Below are positions 1-11,454 of a DNA stretch of 64,000 nt, one piece after another. The stretch comes from F1-120-MAGs118 sp013360535 (lineage in GTDB: Bacteria > Planctomycetota > UBA1135 > GCA-002686595). The stretch is from the NCBI GenBank assembly GCA_026647215.1, contig JAPKHC010000010.1, positions 44,851 to 108,850 on the forward strand. Direction: 5' to 3'. The position numbers were made by a program, and so were the translations under genes. Position 1 is the stretch's first letter. Each line of letters opens with the position of its first letter. The notes under the pieces are model-generated. The model worked only from the letters and a program-made list of their open reading frames with translations, was not told the origin of the DNA and searched no databases.

Positions 1-911
1 TGCAGGTCGGCCGGGATGGCCACCGAGCGCACGCGGGCGCGCTCGTCGATCTTCGAGAACAGGCCCGCGAGCACCTTGCCCGGGCCGGGCTCGAGGTACT
101 CGGTGATGCCCTGCCCCACCGCCCAGCGCATGCTCGCCTCCCACAGGGTCGGCGCGCAGACCTGCAGGGCAAGGTTCTTGGCGATCTGGGCGGGCGAGGT
201 CTCCGGTGCCGCGGTGACGTTCGTGACGAACGGGATGCGCGGGGCCGAGAGGCTCACCGAAGCGAGCGCGCGGGCGAGGTCCTCGGCGGCGGGGCGCATG
301 CACTCGGAGTGGAAGCCGCCGGCGACGACGAGGCGCCGCGTGCGGCGCACGCCGTGGTCCTTGGCGACCGCCTCGAGGTGATCGAGCGCCGCGACCTCGC
401 CCGAGACGATGATCTGTCCCGGCGCGTTGAGGTTGGCGACCGAGCAGATGCCCTTGGTCGCACCCGCGGCGGCGACAGAGCGCGCCTGCTCCTCGGTGGC
501 CCCCATCAGCGACACCATGCCGCTCTTGATCTGCTCGCTCGCGCGCTGCATGGCCTCGCCGCGCAAGCGCACGAGCCGCACCGCGTCCGCGAACTCGAGC
601 GAGCCCGCGAACCACAGGGCGGTGTATTCGCCGAGCGAGAGTCCGGCGGTCATGCGCGAGCCCTTGGCGTCGAAGCCACGCTCGATCAGCACACGCAGGA
701 TCGCGATGCTCGTGACGAGGATGCCCGGCTGCGCGATGTCGGTGCGGTTGACCTCGTCGCCACGATTCCAGCAGGCGTCCTCGAGCGAGAAGCCGAGCAC
801 GCGGCTGGCTTCCGCGAAGGTCGCCTTGGCGGTCGGGAAGGCCTCGCACCAGTCCTTGCCCATGCCGGCGAACTGGGCGCCCTGACCCGGAAAGAGAACG
901 GCTTCGCTCAT
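1..911 (-). CDS. fabD: Malonyl-CoA:ACP transacylase, 3' end outside window
   Basis: Moves the malonyl group from CoA to acyl carrier protein for fatty-acid elongation in the cytoplasm. From the ATG at 911-909 the protein begins MSEAVLFPGQGAQFAGMG, containing the family's GQGAQ motif. The nucleophile motif GLSLGEYTAL places Ser at residue 92, and GGFHSECM places His at residue 201; both numbers match E. coli FabD, which supports the chosen start. The C-terminus lies beyond the left edge, so this copy is partial only because of the window. It follows fabH by 61 bp on the same strand and is the last visible gene of an rpmF-plsX-fabH-fabD cluster, a common bacterial order. Confidence 0.95.
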   Translation of the reverse strand, partial: MSEAVLFPGQGAQFAGMGKDWCEAFPTAKATFAEASRVLGFSLEDACWNRGDEVNRTDIAQPGILVTSIAILRVLIERGFDAKGSRMTAGLSLGEYTALWFAGSLEFADAVRLVRLRGEAMQRASEQIKSGMVSLMGATEEQARSVAAAGATKGICSVANLNAPGQIIVSGEVAALDHLEAVAKDHGVRRTRRLVVAGGFHSECMRPAAEDLARALASVSLSAPRIPFVTNVTAAPETSPAQIAKNLALQVCAPTLWEASMRWAVGQGITEYLEPGPGKVLAGLFSKIDERARVRSVAIPADL

Positions 912-972
912 CGGAGTTCGTTCGGAAGTGCGGGGATGTGGAGTCTTGCGGGGAGCTCGAGCGCGCGGGCTC

Positions 973-1962
973 TCACCAGCGCAGCAGCGTGCCGCCCCAG
1001 GTGAGGCCGGCGCCGAAGGCGCAGAACACGACCAGCTTGCCCTTCTCGATCCGGCCCTGCGCGAGGGCCTCGTGGAAGGCCATCGGCACGGTCGCCGCCG
1101 ACGTGTTGCCGTACTTGTCGATGTTGACGAAGCACTTGTCCATCGGCCAGTCGAGGCGCTCGAGCGCGGCCTCGATGATGCGTGCGTTGACCTGATGCGG
1201 CACGACCAGCGAAACCTCGTCGCGCGGGAAGCCCTCGGCCATCTTCTCGATCAGCTCCGCCATGCGCAGCACCGCGAAGCGGAACACCTCGCGACCGCGC
1301 AGCGTGATGAAGTGGTCGCCGCGGGCGACGCTCTCCGCCGTCGGCGGGACGCGCGAGCCACCGCCGCGCATGTGGATGAACTCGTAGCCCGAGCCGTCGG
1401 CGCCGAGCGTCGAGCGCAGGATCTCGCCGCGGCCACACTCCGCGTGCGGGGCGAGCACCATCGCGCCGGCCCCGTCGCCGAACAGGATGCACGAGGCACG
1501 ATCCTGCATGTTGAGGAAGCGCGAGAGCGTCTCGGCGCCCAGCACGAGCACCTTCCGCGCGCGACCGGCGGCGATGAAGCTCTCCCCTGTGTGCAGCGCC
1601 GTGAGGAAGCCCGTGCAGGCGGCGTTCACGTCGAAGGCGCCCGCGTTCACCGCGCCGAGCTTGGACTGCAGGATCGCGGAGCAGGAGGGCAGCAGGAAGT
1701 CGGGGGTCAGCGTGCCGACCACGATCAGGTCGAGCTCCTCCGGCTTCACCTTGGCCGAGTCCAGGGCCTGCCGGGCCGCCTCGAGGCACAGGTCGCTCGT
1801 CGCCTGCGACGCCTCGGCGAAGTGCCGCTCCTTGATGCCGGTGCGCTGGACGATCCACTCGTCGGACGTGTCCACGAGCTTCTCGAAGTCGTGGTTGGTC
1901 ATCACGACCGGGGGCGCATAGGAACCCGTGCCGGCAATGCCGACCGCAACGCGTTGGGCCAT
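973..1962 (-). CDS. fabH: 3-oxoacyl-ACP synthase III (KAS III)
   Basis: Condenses acetyl-CoA with malonyl-ACP, the first step of type II fatty-acid synthesis. The 329-residue product has the Cys-His-Asn triad: Cys116 in NAACTGF, His256 in VVPHQVN and Asn286 in YGNTSA. The N-terminal motif TSDEWIVQRTGI is typical of FabH. Translation from ATG at 1962 gives the usual family length; the same frame stays open much further upstream, but that stretch overlaps plsX in another frame and has no FabH similarity. No clear Shine-Dalgarno sequence precedes the ATG. The 272 bp separating it from plsX hold a TATCAT that could be a -10 element, so fabH may also have its own promoter. Confidence 0.96.
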   Translation of the reverse strand: MAQRVAVGIAGTGSYAPPVVMTNHDFEKLVDTSDEWIVQRTGIKERHFAEASQATSDLCLEAARQALDSAKVKPEELDLIVVGTLTPDFLLPSCSAILQSKLGAVNAGAFDVNAACTGFLTALHTGESFIAAGRARKVLVLGAETLSRFLNMQDRASCILFGDGAGAMVLAPHAECGRGEILRSTLGADGSGYEFIHMRGGGSRVPPTAESVARGDHFITLRGREVFRFAVLRMAELIEKMAEGFPRDEVSLVVPHQVNARIIEAALERLDWPMDKCFVNIDKYGNTSAATVPMAFHEALAQGRIEKGKLVVFCAFGAGLTWGGTLLRW

Positions 1963-2234
1963 CGGTGGAGAGGGTCTGGGTCTGGTGGAAGGGCGAAGCG
2001 GCCCGAACCTCGCCAAGGATGGCAGGAGGAGGAGCCCTGAGGCGATACGGCCGGGATGATAGCGAGCGCGACCCGCCGGGGCCTCGTTCCTGATCCGGCG
2101 AATTTCAGCGCAGCGGAACGCGCGCTGGCGTTTCGCGGGCCAATCGCTCACGGACCGTGTGAGCCCCTTCACGGTCTCGCCGTGCGGCGCCGCCAAGCGA
2201 CGGCGCAGCCAGGATCCCGAGAGTTCGCTGCGGC

Positions 2235-3254
2235 TCAGACCGTCGGCGCGCGCAGGCCTTCGACGATGTGCTCGTTGACGCGCGAGTCGATCGTGCGCGC
2301 GGCGACCGCGAGCGCGTTGGCGACCGCGACATGGTCCGAGCGCCCATGTCCCTTGACGACCACGCCCTTGCAGCCGAGCAGCAGCGCTCCGCCGTACTCC
2401 GCGTAATCGATGCGCTTCTTCAGGTTGCCGAGCGCTTCCTTGCCCCACTGGGCCTGGTGCGCGCGCAGCTCGCCAAGCATCAGCTGCAGCATGAAGGCGG
2501 AGAATCCCTCGAGCAGCTTGAGCACCACGTTGCCCGTGAAACCGTCGGTCACGACGACATCGGCGACCGAGTCGAAGATCTCGTTGGCCTCGATGTTGCC
2601 GACGAAGTTGATGCGGCCCTTTTCCGCCTCGAGCAGCGGATAGGCTTCCTTGAGCAGGTCGGTTCCCTTGCTCGCCTCCGAGCCGATGTTGAGCAGACCC
2701 ACGCGCGGATTCTCGACGCCGAGGCAGTCGCGCATGTAGGCCGCGCCCATCGCGCCGAACTGCACGAGGTCCTGCGGCTTCGCCTCGCGGTTCGCGCCCA
2801 TGTCGAGCAGCGTCACCGGCTTGCCTGTCAGGCTCAGCGTCACGCTGATCGCCGGACGGCGCACGCCTTCGAGCGTGCCGAGGCCCAGCGTGGCGGCGCC
2901 GACGACGGCCCCGGTGTTGCCCATGCTGACGAGCCCCGCCGCCGCGCCCTTCTTCACGGCGCCGACACACACGGCGATCGACGAGTCGGGCTTGGAGCGC
3001 AGCGCCGTCGCAGGCGACTCGGCCATGCCGATCACTTGACTCGCGTGCTGGATCGCGAAGTCGCCGCTGCCCAGCCCCACGCCTTCGAGCTCGGCGAGCT
3101 TCGCGCGGATCACGGCCTCGTCGCCGACCAGCAGGATGCGGGCGCGGTCGAGGCGACGCGGGTTGTCGGCGGCGCAGGCGGCGAGAGCGCCGCGCAGGGT
3201 CGAATCGGGGGCTTGATCTCCCCCCATCACGTCGAGAGCGATCCTGGAAGCCAT
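2235..3254 (-). CDS. plsX: Phosphate acyltransferase PlsX
   Basis: Converts acyl-ACP to acyl-phosphate, linking fatty-acid synthesis to phospholipid synthesis. The 339-residue protein starts MASRIALDVMGGDQAP, the PlsX signature, and continues with family segments such as SMGNTGAVVGAATLGLG, LNIGSEASKGTDL and VTDGFTGNVVLKLLEG. Length is normal. It sits 135 bp downstream of rpmF and upstream of fabH, the classic rpmF-plsX-fabH arrangement. ATG at 3254 was chosen because the conserved N-terminus begins directly after it. Confidence 0.96.
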   Translation of the reverse strand: MASRIALDVMGGDQAPDSTLRGALAACAADNPRRLDRARILLVGDEAVIRAKLAELEGVGLGSGDFAIQHASQVIGMAESPATALRSKPDSSIAVCVGAVKKGAAAGLVSMGNTGAVVGAATLGLGTLEGVRRPAISVTLSLTGKPVTLLDMGANREAKPQDLVQFGAMGAAYMRDCLGVENPRVGLLNIGSEASKGTDLLKEAYPLLEAEKGRINFVGNIEANEIFDSVADVVVTDGFTGNVVLKLLEGFSAFMLQLMLGELRAHQAQWGKEALGNLKKRIDYAEYGGALLLGCKGVVVKGHGRSDHVAVANALAVAARTIDSRVNEHIVEGLRAPTV

Positions 3255-3389
3255 GACGCGAACTCCTCGGGCGAGAGAGACGGGGCTTGGGTCCTCGGAT
3301 GGAGCAGCGAGCCCGGGCCACGCTGGCCTCGGGCCCGTTCCATCAGCGCCAAGCCCGCGCGGCGCAACGCGCCGCGGTGGAACCGACGA

Positions 3390-3596
3390 CTAGAACTCTT
3401 CCTTCTGGAAGACTTCGGTGCCCTTCTTGTCGGCACCCTTGGCGAAGGCGTAGTAGCCGCAGTTGTCGCACACGCGGTGCGTGCGGATGGCTGCGCTGCA
3501 GCGCGGGCAGTGGTTGGACGGCCCGACCTTGATCGCGAGGTGCGAACGGCGGATGCGGGTGCGGTGGTTGGAGTGACGACGCTTGGGATTCGGCAT
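3390..3596 (-). CDS. rpmF: 50S ribosomal protein L32
   Basis: Small zinc-ribbon protein of the large ribosomal subunit. The 68-residue product begins MPNPKRRHSNHRTRIRRSH and has four cysteines in two CxxC pairs (30/33 in CPRC and 43/46 in CDNC), so it is a zinc-binding C+ form. ATG at 3596 gives the canonical L32 length; the same frame is open far upstream, but that overlaps alaS and is not coding. It is first in the rpmF-plsX-fabH-fabD set, so the promoter should lie in the 149 bp between 3597 and 3745. Confidence 0.95.
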   Translation of the reverse strand: MPNPKRRHSNHRTRIRRSHLAIKVGPSNHCPRCSAAIRTHRVCDNCGYYAFAKGADKKGTEVFQKEEF

Positions 3597-3745
3597 GGCA
3601 GCGCTCGCTGAAGCGGGCGGGTCCGGGAGATCGAAGGGCGTAGGAAGGTACGGTGGCGGCCCCTCGCTGTCAACGCGGGGGGCGCGGGACGGGGCGAAAG
3701 CGCCCGCCGCCCAGAGGTTCCGGGTCGGCGCTTCGGCGGCTGGGA

Positions 3746-6421
<2,676 letters not shown>

Positions 6422-6553
6422 GGAATGTGGGGCTCGTGGGGAGCCGGGGAGTGTAACGGCGCGCGCGGCCCCAAGCAGCTTCCGCTGCAAGGAGCCGCGC
6501 ACGGGAGTGCACGCTGTCGAGGTGGAGCGGACCGCCGAACGGCAGGGCCTCGC

Positions 6554-7726
<1,173 letters not shown>

Positions 7727-7880
7727 GGGTGGCGTTCCTCGTGCAGGCCTTCGGGGTGGAATCGGTGGTGCGGAGTGGGTTCGTTGGAGCCTGGAGGGCT
7801 CGTGGAGCTGGCGTGGTCCACGGCGGCCGTCGTTCGGGTCGGCTCCCCCGAGCGCATCTTCTGGCTCGCGAGACCGACTT

Positions 7881-7910
7881 GGGGACTGGGTTGGGGGGAC
7901 TGGGTTGGGG
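7881..7910 (+). repeat. G-run tandem repeat with G-quadruplex pattern
   Basis: Two near-perfect copies of GGGGACTGGGTT are followed by GGGG, giving G runs of 4, 3, 6, 3 and 4 separated by 2-3 bases. This satisfies the simple G3+N1-7 quadruplex pattern. It lies on the template strand for recA, 155-185 bp upstream of its start codon. Whether it folds is not shown by sequence. Confidence 0.65.
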
Positions 7911-8022
7911 CGGTTCGGGTCGCCGGGGTGCCGGAGAGCACCTCGGGGAGCCGGACCGGCCTTCTCGGGGCCGCCAAGGCCGATCGATTGGGCTTTGTTA
8001 GGACTCACGTTAGCCCCCGCCA

Positions 8023-8053
8023 CCGGTCGGGAAAAGCCCCTGCCGGTTTTTTT
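8023..8053 (+). terminator. Plus-strand hairpin followed by T7
   Basis: CCGGTCGGG pairs with CCCTGCCGG with one mismatch and an A-rich loop, followed by seven T residues at 8047-8053. It looks like an intrinsic terminator for plus-strand transcription, although no plus-strand gene is visible upstream. It may end an antisense or small transcript. Confidence 0.45.
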
Positions 8054-8118
8054 CTGGGGGCGCGTCGAAGGCAACGACGCTCGGGCCCCCTCCGCGGTCG
8101 CACCCAAACCGGATTTTT

Positions 8119-9021
8119 CTAGAGCGTGACGAACTCGAGCAGCTCGTTGAAGCGCGACTCGAGCTGCGCGCGGCGCTTGTGCTCGAGCACCTCGACGCCG
8201 AAGCCCTGCACGCAGAAGGAAGCCGTCACCGTGCCGTACAGCATCGCGCGCCGCAGCGTCGCGGGCTCGACGCAGTCCGCCCCCGCGAGGTACCCCATGA
8301 AGCCTCCGGCGAAGCAGTCGCCGGCGCCGGTCGGGTCGAGCACCTGATCGACGGGGTAGGCCGGCAGCGCGTAGCGCACGCCCTCGCCGACGAGGAACGC
8401 GCCGTGCTCGCCCTTCTTGAGGATCACGTAGCGCGGTCCGAGCTCGCGCACCTTCGCCGCCGCCTTGATCAGGCTGCGCTCGCCCGTGAGCATGCGCGCC
8501 TCCTCGTCGTTGAGCACGATGCCGTCGACGCGCCTCAGTACCTCGAGCAGCTCGTCGCGGCGGATCTCGATCCACAAGTTCATCGTGTCGGCCACCACGA
8601 ACGCGGGCTGCGTGCACTGCTCGAGCGCGCGCAGCTGCACCTTCGGCTCCGCGTTGGCGAGGAAGACGTAGCGCGAGTCGCGGAAGGCCTTGGGCACCTT
8701 CGGGTCGAAGTGCTCGAACACGTTGAGCTGCGTCTCGAGCGTCGTGCGCGTGTTCCAGTCCGCCTCGTAGCGCCCCGCCCAGCGGAAGCTCTTGCCGTCG
8801 GAGACCTTCTCGACACCGCGCACGTCGACGCCGCGCGCGCTCATCATCTCGAGGTCCTTCTTCTCGAAGTCTCCGCCGACCACGCCGACCAGGCGCACGG
8901 CACCGAAGTTCGATGCGGAGACCGAGAAGTACACCGCCGAGCCACCGAGCACGTTCTCGCGGCGGGCGTAGGGCGTCTCGATCGTGTCGTAGGCGAGCGT
9001 TCCGATGACGAGGAGCGACAT
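8119..9021 (-). CDS. PfkB-family carbohydrate/nucleoside kinase
   Basis: A ribokinase-like sugar kinase; the substrate cannot be read from sequence. The 300-residue protein has the N-terminal motif NVLGGSAVYFSVSASNFG and the C-terminal ATP/anion-hole signature DPTGAGDCFAGGFMGYL, where the Asp of GAGD is the expected catalytic base. Start ATG at 9021 gives MSLLVIGTLAYD, matching family N-termini. It is the last gene of a minus-strand series after transketolase, a HEAT lipoprotein and a flippase-like protein, 29 bp downstream of the latter. Confidence 0.88.
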   Translation of the reverse strand: MSLLVIGTLAYDTIETPYARRENVLGGSAVYFSVSASNFGAVRLVGVVGGDFEKKDLEMMSARGVDVRGVEKVSDGKSFRWAGRYEADWNTRTTLETQLNVFEHFDPKVPKAFRDSRYVFLANAEPKVQLRALEQCTQPAFVVADTMNLWIEIRRDELLEVLRRVDGIVLNDEEARMLTGERSLIKAAAKVRELGPRYVILKKGEHGAFLVGEGVRYALPAYPVDQVLDPTGAGDCFAGGFMGYLAGADCVEPATLRRAMLYGTVTASFCVQGFGVEVLEHKRRAQLESRFNELLEFVTL

Positions 9022-9050
9022 GCGATGGTTCTGGAGAGGGACGAAGGGGA

Positions 9051-10256
9051 TCAGGGGGACTTGGAGAGTTCGGCGCGCTCGGCCTCGGACATGCGGCCGC
9101 CCGGGGCGAGCACGAACAGGCCACCGGCGAGGCCGATGCCGATCATGCACAGGCGCCACGCGATCGAGACCGCGAAGCCGACCGAGAACGTTCCGCCGAG
9201 CGCAGCGGTCATCTGGCCGTAGAGCATCTCGGTGACGCCGACGCCGCCGGGGGTCAACGGCACGGCGCTCGCGAGGTTGCCGACGGCGCCGACCACGACG
9301 TAATCGACGAGGCGCAGCGTCGTGTCACCGAAGGAGCGCCCGAGCACGACCAGCGCCGCCATGACGCAGCTCTGGTTGACGATCGAGAACAGGAGCGCGA
9401 GCCCGAACTCGCGCGGCGAGCGCGAGTACACCGTGACGGCCTCGTCGATCTTGCGGATCAGCTTCGAGCCCGGCAGGCGCTCGACCAGCCGGTCGAAGCC
9501 GATCGCGCGGCGCACCGTCGTGCTCAGGTAGGCCGGAATTCCGAGCGCCGCCGCCGCGAGCCCGAGGTAGATCGGCGCGCGCGGGTACGGGAACTTGTCG
9601 TCCTGCAGCACGATCGCGATCGCGCCCATCGAGGCGAGCACGAGCACGCCGATCAGGCGGTCGACGAGCACGCTCATCGCCGCCGCCGCGCGGCGCTCGG
9701 GGTGCGAGCGCGCGATCATCACGGCCTTGACGAGGTCGCCGCCGGTGAGCCCGGGCACGACGATGTTGAAGAAAAAGCCGATGAACGACAGCCGCGTCGC
9801 GTCATAGAGGCTCGAAGGGCAACCCGCGGCGCCCAAGAGCCGCCACCAGCGCGCGGCCGTCGCGAGCACACCGAGCGTCGCCAGCCCGAGCGCGATCACG
9901 AGCCCGCTCGACTCGACGTCGTGGAACACGCGCGGCATGCCGGGCTGCCAGGTGGTCGTCGCGCTGCGCTCGACCTCGATCACGTCGCCCTGTGGCTCCG
10001 CCCCGGTCCACTCCGCGGGCAGCGCTGCCCGCTCGGGCCCCGCCTCGAGCCGGAAACGCACGCGCTCGGCCTTCCACTCGCCCTCGATCACGCCGTGGTA
10101 GACGCGCGTTTCGGTGTCCGACTTGTGGCGCAGCTCGTCGCGCCACGGCACGACGCGCACGACCAACGCGACCACCGCGACGGCGAGTACCAGCTTGAGC
10201 ACCGTGAGCCACGGACGGCTGCGCTTCGCCGGCCCCGCGGAATCCGGCGCGCTCAC
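9051..10256 (-). CDS. LPG-synthase TM-type (UPF0104) membrane protein, flippase-like
   Basis: Integral inner-membrane protein of the lysylphosphatidylglycerol synthase transmembrane family, often annotated as flippase-like. There are about eight hydrophobic segments. Family hallmarks are PGLTGGDLVKAVMIARSHP with VDRLIGVLVL in the middle, and PLTPGGVGVTEMLYGQM near the C-terminus. No aminoacyl-transferase domain follows, so it is the membrane part alone. A periplasmic insertion of about 70 residues lies between the first two TM helices. GTG at 10256-10254 overlaps the upstream stop as GTGA, indicating translational coupling with the lipoprotein gene. Product is 401 residues. Confidence 0.85.
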   Translation of the reverse strand: MSAPDSAGPAKRSRPWLTVLKLVLAVAVVALVVRVVPWRDELRHKSDTETRVYHGVIEGEWKAERVRFRLEAGPERAALPAEWTGAEPQGDVIEVERSATTTWQPGMPRVFHDVESSGLVIALGLATLGVLATAARWWRLLGAAGCPSSLYDATRLSFIGFFFNIVVPGLTGGDLVKAVMIARSHPERRAAAAMSVLVDRLIGVLVLASMGAIAIVLQDDKFPYPRAPIYLGLAAAALGIPAYLSTTVRRAIGFDRLVERLPGSKLIRKIDEAVTVYSRSPREFGLALLFSIVNQSCVMAALVVLGRSFGDTTLRLVDYVVVGAVGNLASAVPLTPGGVGVTEMLYGQMTAALGGTFSVGFAVSIAWRLCMIGIGLAGGLFVLAPGGRMSEAERAELSKSP

Positions 10257-11422
10257 TTCTTCGCTCCCGCGCTGTAGGCCGACCGCCCCTCGGCGAGCCA
10301 CCAGTTCTGCCAGTCGAGTTCGCGCAGCGTGACGAGCCCACGCCCCGACAGCTTGCCGAGCGCCTTCATCGCCGCGAGGCGCACGCGCCCGTCGGGATGC
10401 TCGACCGCCGTCAGGTAGATCGCCTCGGCCCACTGTGCGCGTTGAGCGGCCCCGCGCTCGCCTTCCAGTGCGGGCAGCCCGAGCGCCGCGACGCACTCGA
10501 GCGCCGCGACCAGACGTTCGCCGCCGAGGCTGCTGAAAGGCGTGCGTGCGAGCAACTCCGCGAGCTTGCGTTCCCCGCCGATGCGCACGGCCGCGCGCAC
10601 CGCCGCCGCCTGCACGCGCTCGTTGGGCCAGCCCGGATCCGAGCCGCCATCGGGGAACGGCGGTGCGTCGACGAGCGCGAGCGCGAGCGCCTGCGTCGTC
10701 ACGCGCCGCTGCAGGGCGCTCGCGAGCGGCTTGAGCGGTTCGAGTCGCGGATCGCGCAGCACCCCGGTGCGCAGGAGCACGTTGATGCCGTGCAGGATGC
10801 GCAGCCCGTCGGCCAGCGCGAGCGGCAGCGCCGCGACTTCCGCGCAGGTGCGCTCGAGCTCCGCCCGCGCCTCGCCGCTGCGGGTCTCGAACCACTTGCG
10901 CGTCGCGGCGACGAGCTTGACCAGCGCCTCGTCGGCCTTCGCTTCGCTCGCTTCCGCGGCCCCCAGCTCGACCGGATTGGCGCCGAGCTCGAGCCGCGCT
11001 CCGGTGCGCCCGAGCTCGCGCAGCGCGATCTCGCGCGACGAGGCCCACGGGTCGAAGGCCGCCGCGCGCGCGAAGTACTCGACCTGCGTCGAGCCGGTCG
11101 CAAAGTCGTCGGAGTCGAACTCGCTGAGCTCCTCGAGCAGCTCCTGGCAGGACTCGACCGGATCCTCGACGGCCGACGCGCTCGGCTCGATCGCGTCGCG
11201 GCCCAGCGAGCGTGTCAGCGCCGAGAGCGCCGTGCGCGAGCCCCAGGCGAGGTCGGTCTCCTGCACCGCGACGAACGAATGCCGACCGGCGTTGGCGTGC
11301 AGCGCGTCGAGGTTCGCGGCCTTGGCGCCGACGAAACGGCAACCGCCGCCGAGCGCGGCGAGGCCGAGCAGGGCGACGATTCGCAAGGGCGAGAGCCCCG
11401 CTTGGCGCGCGAGTGACGACAT
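10253..11422 (-). CDS. Predicted lipoprotein with HEAT-like repeats
   Basis: Exported lipoprotein of 389 residues with unknown role. The N-terminus is a type II signal peptide ending in LAALGGGC, so Cys28 is the expected lipidated residue. The remainder is helical and Ala/Leu/Arg-rich, with HEAT-like units near the C-terminus such as AAAVRAAVRIGGERKLAELL and VRLAAMKALGKLSGRGL. It is coupled by a 4-bp overlap to the flippase-like gene and lies 32 bp downstream of transketolase, suggesting one operon. I do not recognise a named family. Confidence 0.75.
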   Translation of the reverse strand: MSSLARQAGLSPLRIVALLGLAALGGGCRFVGAKAANLDALHANAGRHSFVAVQETDLAWGSRTALSALTRSLGRDAIEPSASAVEDPVESCQELLEELSEFDSDDFATGSTQVEYFARAAAFDPWASSREIALRELGRTGARLELGANPVELGAAEASEAKADEALVKLVAATRKWFETRSGEARAELERTCAEVAALPLALADGLRILHGINVLLRTGVLRDPRLEPLKPLASALQRRVTTQALALALVDAPPFPDGGSDPGWPNERVQAAAVRAAVRIGGERKLAELLARTPFSSLGGERLVAALECVAALGLPALEGERGAAQRAQWAEAIYLTAVEHPDGRVRLAAMKALGKLSGRGLVTLRELDWQNWWLAEGRSAYSAGAKK

Positions 11423-11454
11423 CGAAGGCCGAACAGATTACCGCAGGCGGCCCG

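Larger units (their letters stand above)
7727..8118. other. 392-bp non-coding region upstream of recA
   Basis: No supported gene. It separates recA from the sugar-kinase gene, both on the minus strand. It holds a G-run repeat at 7881-7910, a plus-strand hairpin with a T7 tract at 8023-8053, and, on the minus strand around 7999-8015, TAAC repeated with an 8-bp spacer. The last could be an operator or part of a recA promoter, but it matches no consensus I can name. Confidence 0.6.

Noticed and set aside
973..3321. A 782-codon version of fabH
   Set aside because: The N-terminal half overlaps plsX in another frame; KAS III similarity starts only at the ATG at 1962.
7999..8015. LexA operator upstream of recA
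   Set aside because: TAAC repeats with an 8-bp spacer are present on the minus strand but fit none of the LexA consensus sequences I know.
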